Positions 23,680 to 25,813 of a stretch of DNA of 25,813 bases are shown here, piece by piece. Source of the DNA: a virus; the IMG/VR virus record IMGVR_UViG_3300036830_000333, positions 1 through 25,813 of that record. The stretch is one strand, 5' to 3'. Positions within the stretch are counted from its first letter, which is position 1. Every line of letters begins with the position of its first letter. The position numbers and the translations under genes were made by a program. The notes under the pieces are model-generated. The model made no database searches and was not told the DNA's origin. It saw only the letters and a program-made list of their open reading frames with translations.

Positions 23680-24338
23680 TCTTTAGTTTCCTCATCGTTA
23701 TAGTAAGATTCAACAGCCTTTTTTACTGCCAATAAATCATTAGGGATTAAAAATTCCTCAAACATATCAATAGGCGATTTAGCCAGAAAATCCCCATCAT
23801 CTTGGGTTTGAAATAAGTATTGGCCGTCAACTATTCTGGAATGTAAAACGGTTGTAAATAAACCCTCCAGGGTTATCTTTTCATCCAGCATTTTACCTAT
23901 AGTTTTAAGCTTCGAACGACCTGTTTGATCCATATCACTATGAGCCATAATAAAAGTAGTCAAGGATGGCCTTGTCCCTGTAGTGCAGGTGTTCATAGTT
24001 GCCCAACCGTGATGGGCTAATTCTGAAAATTTCTCAAAACCTTTCTCTGTAGCCCGCTTGATAAACTCATAGGATAAAATATATTGCCAGTCATCTATTA
24101 CTAAGGTCGTGATATCCTCACGCTCTTTGTTGACACGCTCGATACACTCAACTATCTTGCTCCAATCGTGGGTTGTATAATAATTTCTCTCAGCTTTATT
24201 GTAATTATTTTTAAAGCCCCTAAAAGGTAAGGGCTTATCCAAAACATTAATAATAAATGTGGATTTAGGATCGAGATTGCGTAAGGAAGTGGATTTGCCA
24301 CTTCCAGACTGCCCTATAATAAGAACTGTATTACTCAT
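23676..24338 (-). CDS. Sak4-like recombinase ATPase
   Basis: 220 residues from the ATG at 24338 (TAATG overlap, AAGGAG 8 bases upstream); a start at 24359 would lie inside the upstream gene. Walker A GQSGSGKST (9-17) and Walker B TLVIDD (78-83) mark a RecA-core AAA ATPase. Similarity and synteny with SSB and nuclease point to the Sak4 family, which anneals or exchanges strands with SSB help. Confidence 0.85.
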   Translation of the reverse strand: MSNTVLIIGQSGSGKSTSLRNLDPKSTFIINVLDKPLPFRGFKNNYNKAERNYYTTHDWSKIVECIERVNKEREDITTLVIDDWQYILSYEFIKRATEKGFEKFSELAHHGWATMNTCTTGTRPSLTTFIMAHSDMDQTGRSKLKTIGKMLDEKITLEGLFTTVLHSRIVDGQYLFQTQDDGDFLAKSPIDMFEEFLIPNDLLAVKKAVESYYNDEETKE

Positions 24339-24757
24339 TACACACGCTCCTTGATGCACACAGAAGCCTTCCCTGGCTTTTTATCTATCAATTCAATTAA
24401 GATATCTCGAACCTCGTTAGGTGCCTCATTCAAATACTTATCACATAAGCGTTTGTCAATGGAATAAGATATGGATTCTTTAATAGGATTAAATTCAGAT
24501 GGGAGCCTAAAATCTTCCGACTCATAAGCCTTTTTGTTTAGTGAATAGATAAATGGCGTCCTTATCTCAATTTTCCAAATATCATATTCATAAGTCTTTT
24601 GACCTTCATGATTATGCTCTAATGCGCCGATAATAGTATTGGTTAATTCTTCCCTTTTGACATTCAGCTTTGCTAATTGCTTATTTACCTTATCAAGCTC
24701 TTTAATACTTGCAACAAAACATTCTTCTTGATTACTTACATAACAACTGTCGTTCAT
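24338..24757 (-). CDS. Conserved protein preceding Sak4
   Basis: 139 residues. Coiled coil at ~20-48 (LDKVNKQLAKLNVKREEL), then a mixed domain ending KKPGKASVCIKERV. Similar proteins with a '...P......Y.ID......KP.K.SV' end often lie directly upstream of phage recombinases. First gene of the minus-strand operon behind the divergent control region, with an AGAGG site. Confidence 0.7.
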   Translation of the reverse strand: MNDSCYVSNQEECFVASIKELDKVNKQLAKLNVKREELTNTIIGALEHNHEGQKTYEYDIWKIEIRTPFIYSLNKKAYESEDFRLPSEFNPIKESISYSIDKRLCDKYLNEAPNEVRDILIELIDKKPGKASVCIKERV

Positions 24758-24878
24758 TTCTATACCTCTTTTACTGTATTTAGTATGCGTCGGTAGTGAC
24801 GTAAAAACAGTTTATATCATTCATTGTATTAATGCAAGCTTTAATGTAAACTATTTTAAAAATAATTAAGGGGGATTT
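24758..24878. promoter_or_regulatory. Divergent control region with early promoter
   Basis: Minus strand: TTTACA (24845-24850) and TACAAT (24823-24828) are 16 bp apart, 5/6 matches each; this would start the whole early operon. Plus strand: a weaker TTGTAT/TAAACT pair overlaps it. Possible operator elements are AGTTTA (24809-24814) against TAAACT (24847-24852) and TTAATG at 24829-24834 and 24841-24846. Together with the adjacent Cro-like gene this resembles a lambdoid switch region. Confidence 0.55.
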
Positions 24879-25256
24879 ATGAAACCGCAAGATATATGGG
24901 ATTATTACGGAACTTGTTATAAGTTTGGCAAGGATAGTGGTATGTCCAGCTCGTCTTTGATTAACTGGACGAAATGGGGGTATGTACCTGAGGATTCGCA
25001 ATATAGATTGGAGCGAATCACTAAGGGTAAATTAAAGCATGAACCTATAGAGTTAAAGGAAAATGTTTCTGATGAAACCAAAGCTTTTATGGATTTAAAG
25101 GGCAAAATTATGAAATTGATGTTTTCTTTTACTAATAAGTATGCAGCTCCCGGGAGTAGTTTATATCCTAAATGCGGGCATATTTTAGTGGATGTATTGG
25201 AGGCTTGCTTAAATGAGGCGCAATTTAATTTAAACAACAAGGTTATAAATGACTAA
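24879..25256 (+). CDS. Cro-like regulator
   Basis: 125 residues with AAGGGGG before the ATG. The N-terminal HTH (YYGTCYKFGKDSGMSSSSLI, then NWTKWGYVPEDSQYRLERIT, KGKL) has the layout of Cro/YdaS-type proteins ('G..S.S.V..W...G.VP..RQ..IE..T.G'). A ~60-residue C-terminal part of unknown fold follows. Divergent from the recombination operon, so it probably controls the shared region. Confidence 0.8.
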   Translation: MKPQDIWDYYGTCYKFGKDSGMSSSSLINWTKWGYVPEDSQYRLERITKGKLKHEPIELKENVSDETKAFMDLKGKIMKLMFSFTNKYAAPGSSLYPKCGHILVDVLEACLNEAQFNLNNKVIND

Positions 25257-25470
25257 TCAACGCGATCAAAACATTACAGATGCCAAGCGTTTTTTACGCA
25301 AGCATATTAAGTTAATGGAATCGGTTTTATCCAATTTAAATAGCACTAATAATACCTTGAAGGTTCGTGCTTTTGGGATTTCGTGGATTCTTCATAATTT
25401 TATGAAAGATGAATTATTAGACAAAGTAGATGATTTATTGAAAGAACACAAAATAAATAATCACCATTAA
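25249..25470 (+). CDS. Small hypothetical protein after the regulator
   Basis: 73 residues; the start overlaps the regulator by 8 bases. Helical (ITDAKRFLRKHIKLMESVLS, then MKDELLDKVDDLLKEHK). No family recognised; translationally coupled to the regulator. Confidence 0.65.
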   Translation: MTNQRDQNITDAKRFLRKHIKLMESVLSNLNSTNNTLKVRAFGISWILHNFMKDELLDKVDDLLKEHKINNHH

Positions 25471-25479
25471 GGAACTATT

Positions 25480-25656
25480 ATGCAACATGATTTGCATTTA
25501 CTAGCCCAACAGTTACTAGAGTCTTTAGCTAATTCTATGCACGACAGGAATCCTGAATTTGCCAATTTTTGTTTTAATGTGGCAGAGGTTCGTATTGTTG
25601 AGGAATGGATTGGGAGTATACTATTGGCTGATAAGAAAAGGCCCGCTATGGACTAG
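25480..25656 (+). CDS. Small hypothetical protein
   Basis: 58 residues: MQHDLHLLAQQLLESLANSM, then FANFCFNVAEVRIVEEWIGS. AAGGA precedes the ATG. Same transcription unit as the regulator. Function unknown. Confidence 0.6.
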   Translation: MQHDLHLLAQQLLESLANSMHDRNPEFANFCFNVAEVRIVEEWIGSILLADKKRPAMD

Positions 25657-25688
25657 CAGACCTTTGGGAAATCACTAAGGAAATAATT

Positions 25689-25712
25689 ATGTTTTTTACA
25701 ACATTTCATTAA
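25689..25712 (+). CDS. Possible 7-residue leader peptide
   Basis: MFFTTFH, with AAGGA 7 bases upstream. It ends 17 bases before the next ATG. It could be a translated leader or mere chance. Confidence 0.2.
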   Translation: MFFTTFH

Positions 25713-25728
25713 GCTTGGAGACTATAGC

Positions 25729-25813
25729 ATGACTGAACAACAAATTGAAATAGCACTTTCTGAACACAAAGAAAAAATAAAAGAATTGGAGTATTCCTAT
25801 AAAACTTTAGGTA
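25729..25813 (+). CDS. Start of a coiled-coil protein (cut by window end)
   Basis: At least 28 residues: MTEQQIEIALSEHKEKIKEL and on. TTGGAG lies 9 bases upstream. Only the 5' end is in the window, so no product can be named. Confidence 0.5.
   Translation, partial: MTEQQIEIALSEHKEKIKELEYSYKTLG

Overview
The window looks like part of a tailed, short-tailed (P22-like) phage or prophage genome. On the plus strand, the 3' end of a coat gene is followed in P22 order by a gp4-like tail accessory factor, a gp10-like packaged-DNA stabilisation protein, a small protein in the gp26 (needle) slot and three ejection-type proteins. The DNA is AT-rich and Shine-Dalgarno sites (AAGGA/GGAGG) are clear. The protein style fits a low-GC proteobacterial host, and an intracellular gammaproteobacterium is a guess only. 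No integrase, tRNA, rRNA or CRISPR array was found.

Layout. (1) 1-6944, plus strand: head, neck and ejection genes, with a hairpin after the coat gene. (2) 6948-8141: an accessory island with a minus-strand membrane/coiled-coil pair, a small basic protein, and an O-like winged-helix gene that carries three copies of an 18-bp inverted repeat resembling lambda-type iterons. (3) 8205-15344, plus strand: a tail-collar fibre, a small structural protein, an 867-residue fibre with YadA-head-like repeats, four very small proteins, another virion-type protein, a terminator, a T4-type lysozyme and a VRR-NUC nuclease. (4) 15365-19002, minus strand: about fifteen very small genes, many zinc-binding, joined by ATGA/TAATG overlaps. 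Several share a helical N-terminus of the type FTxxELxxI, and one encodes a lipoprotein. (5) 19012-20002, minus strand: intact IS66 accessory genes tnpB and tnpA without the transposase gene tnpC, plus a 32-residue membrane peptide. (6) 20019-24757, minus strand: a replication/recombination module with an SF2 helicase, an HNH-AP2 protein, a Cas4/RecB-like nuclease, an SSB-like protein, a Sak4-like ATPase and an upstream partner. (7) 24758-24878: a divergent control region. (8) 24879 to the end, plus strand: a Cro-like regulator and further small genes.

How it works together (inference): the Cro-like protein probably controls the divergent region that fires the long minus-strand early operon. 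That operon makes recombination and replication proteins and then the many small, presumably host-directed proteins. The plus-strand late genes build the virion and lyse the cell. The main points for follow-up are the IS66 tnpAB pair without tnpC inside a phage operon, the iteron-like repeats inside the O-like gene, the family of FTxxEL mini-proteins, and a 64-residue module shared without gaps by a neck protein and a fibre.
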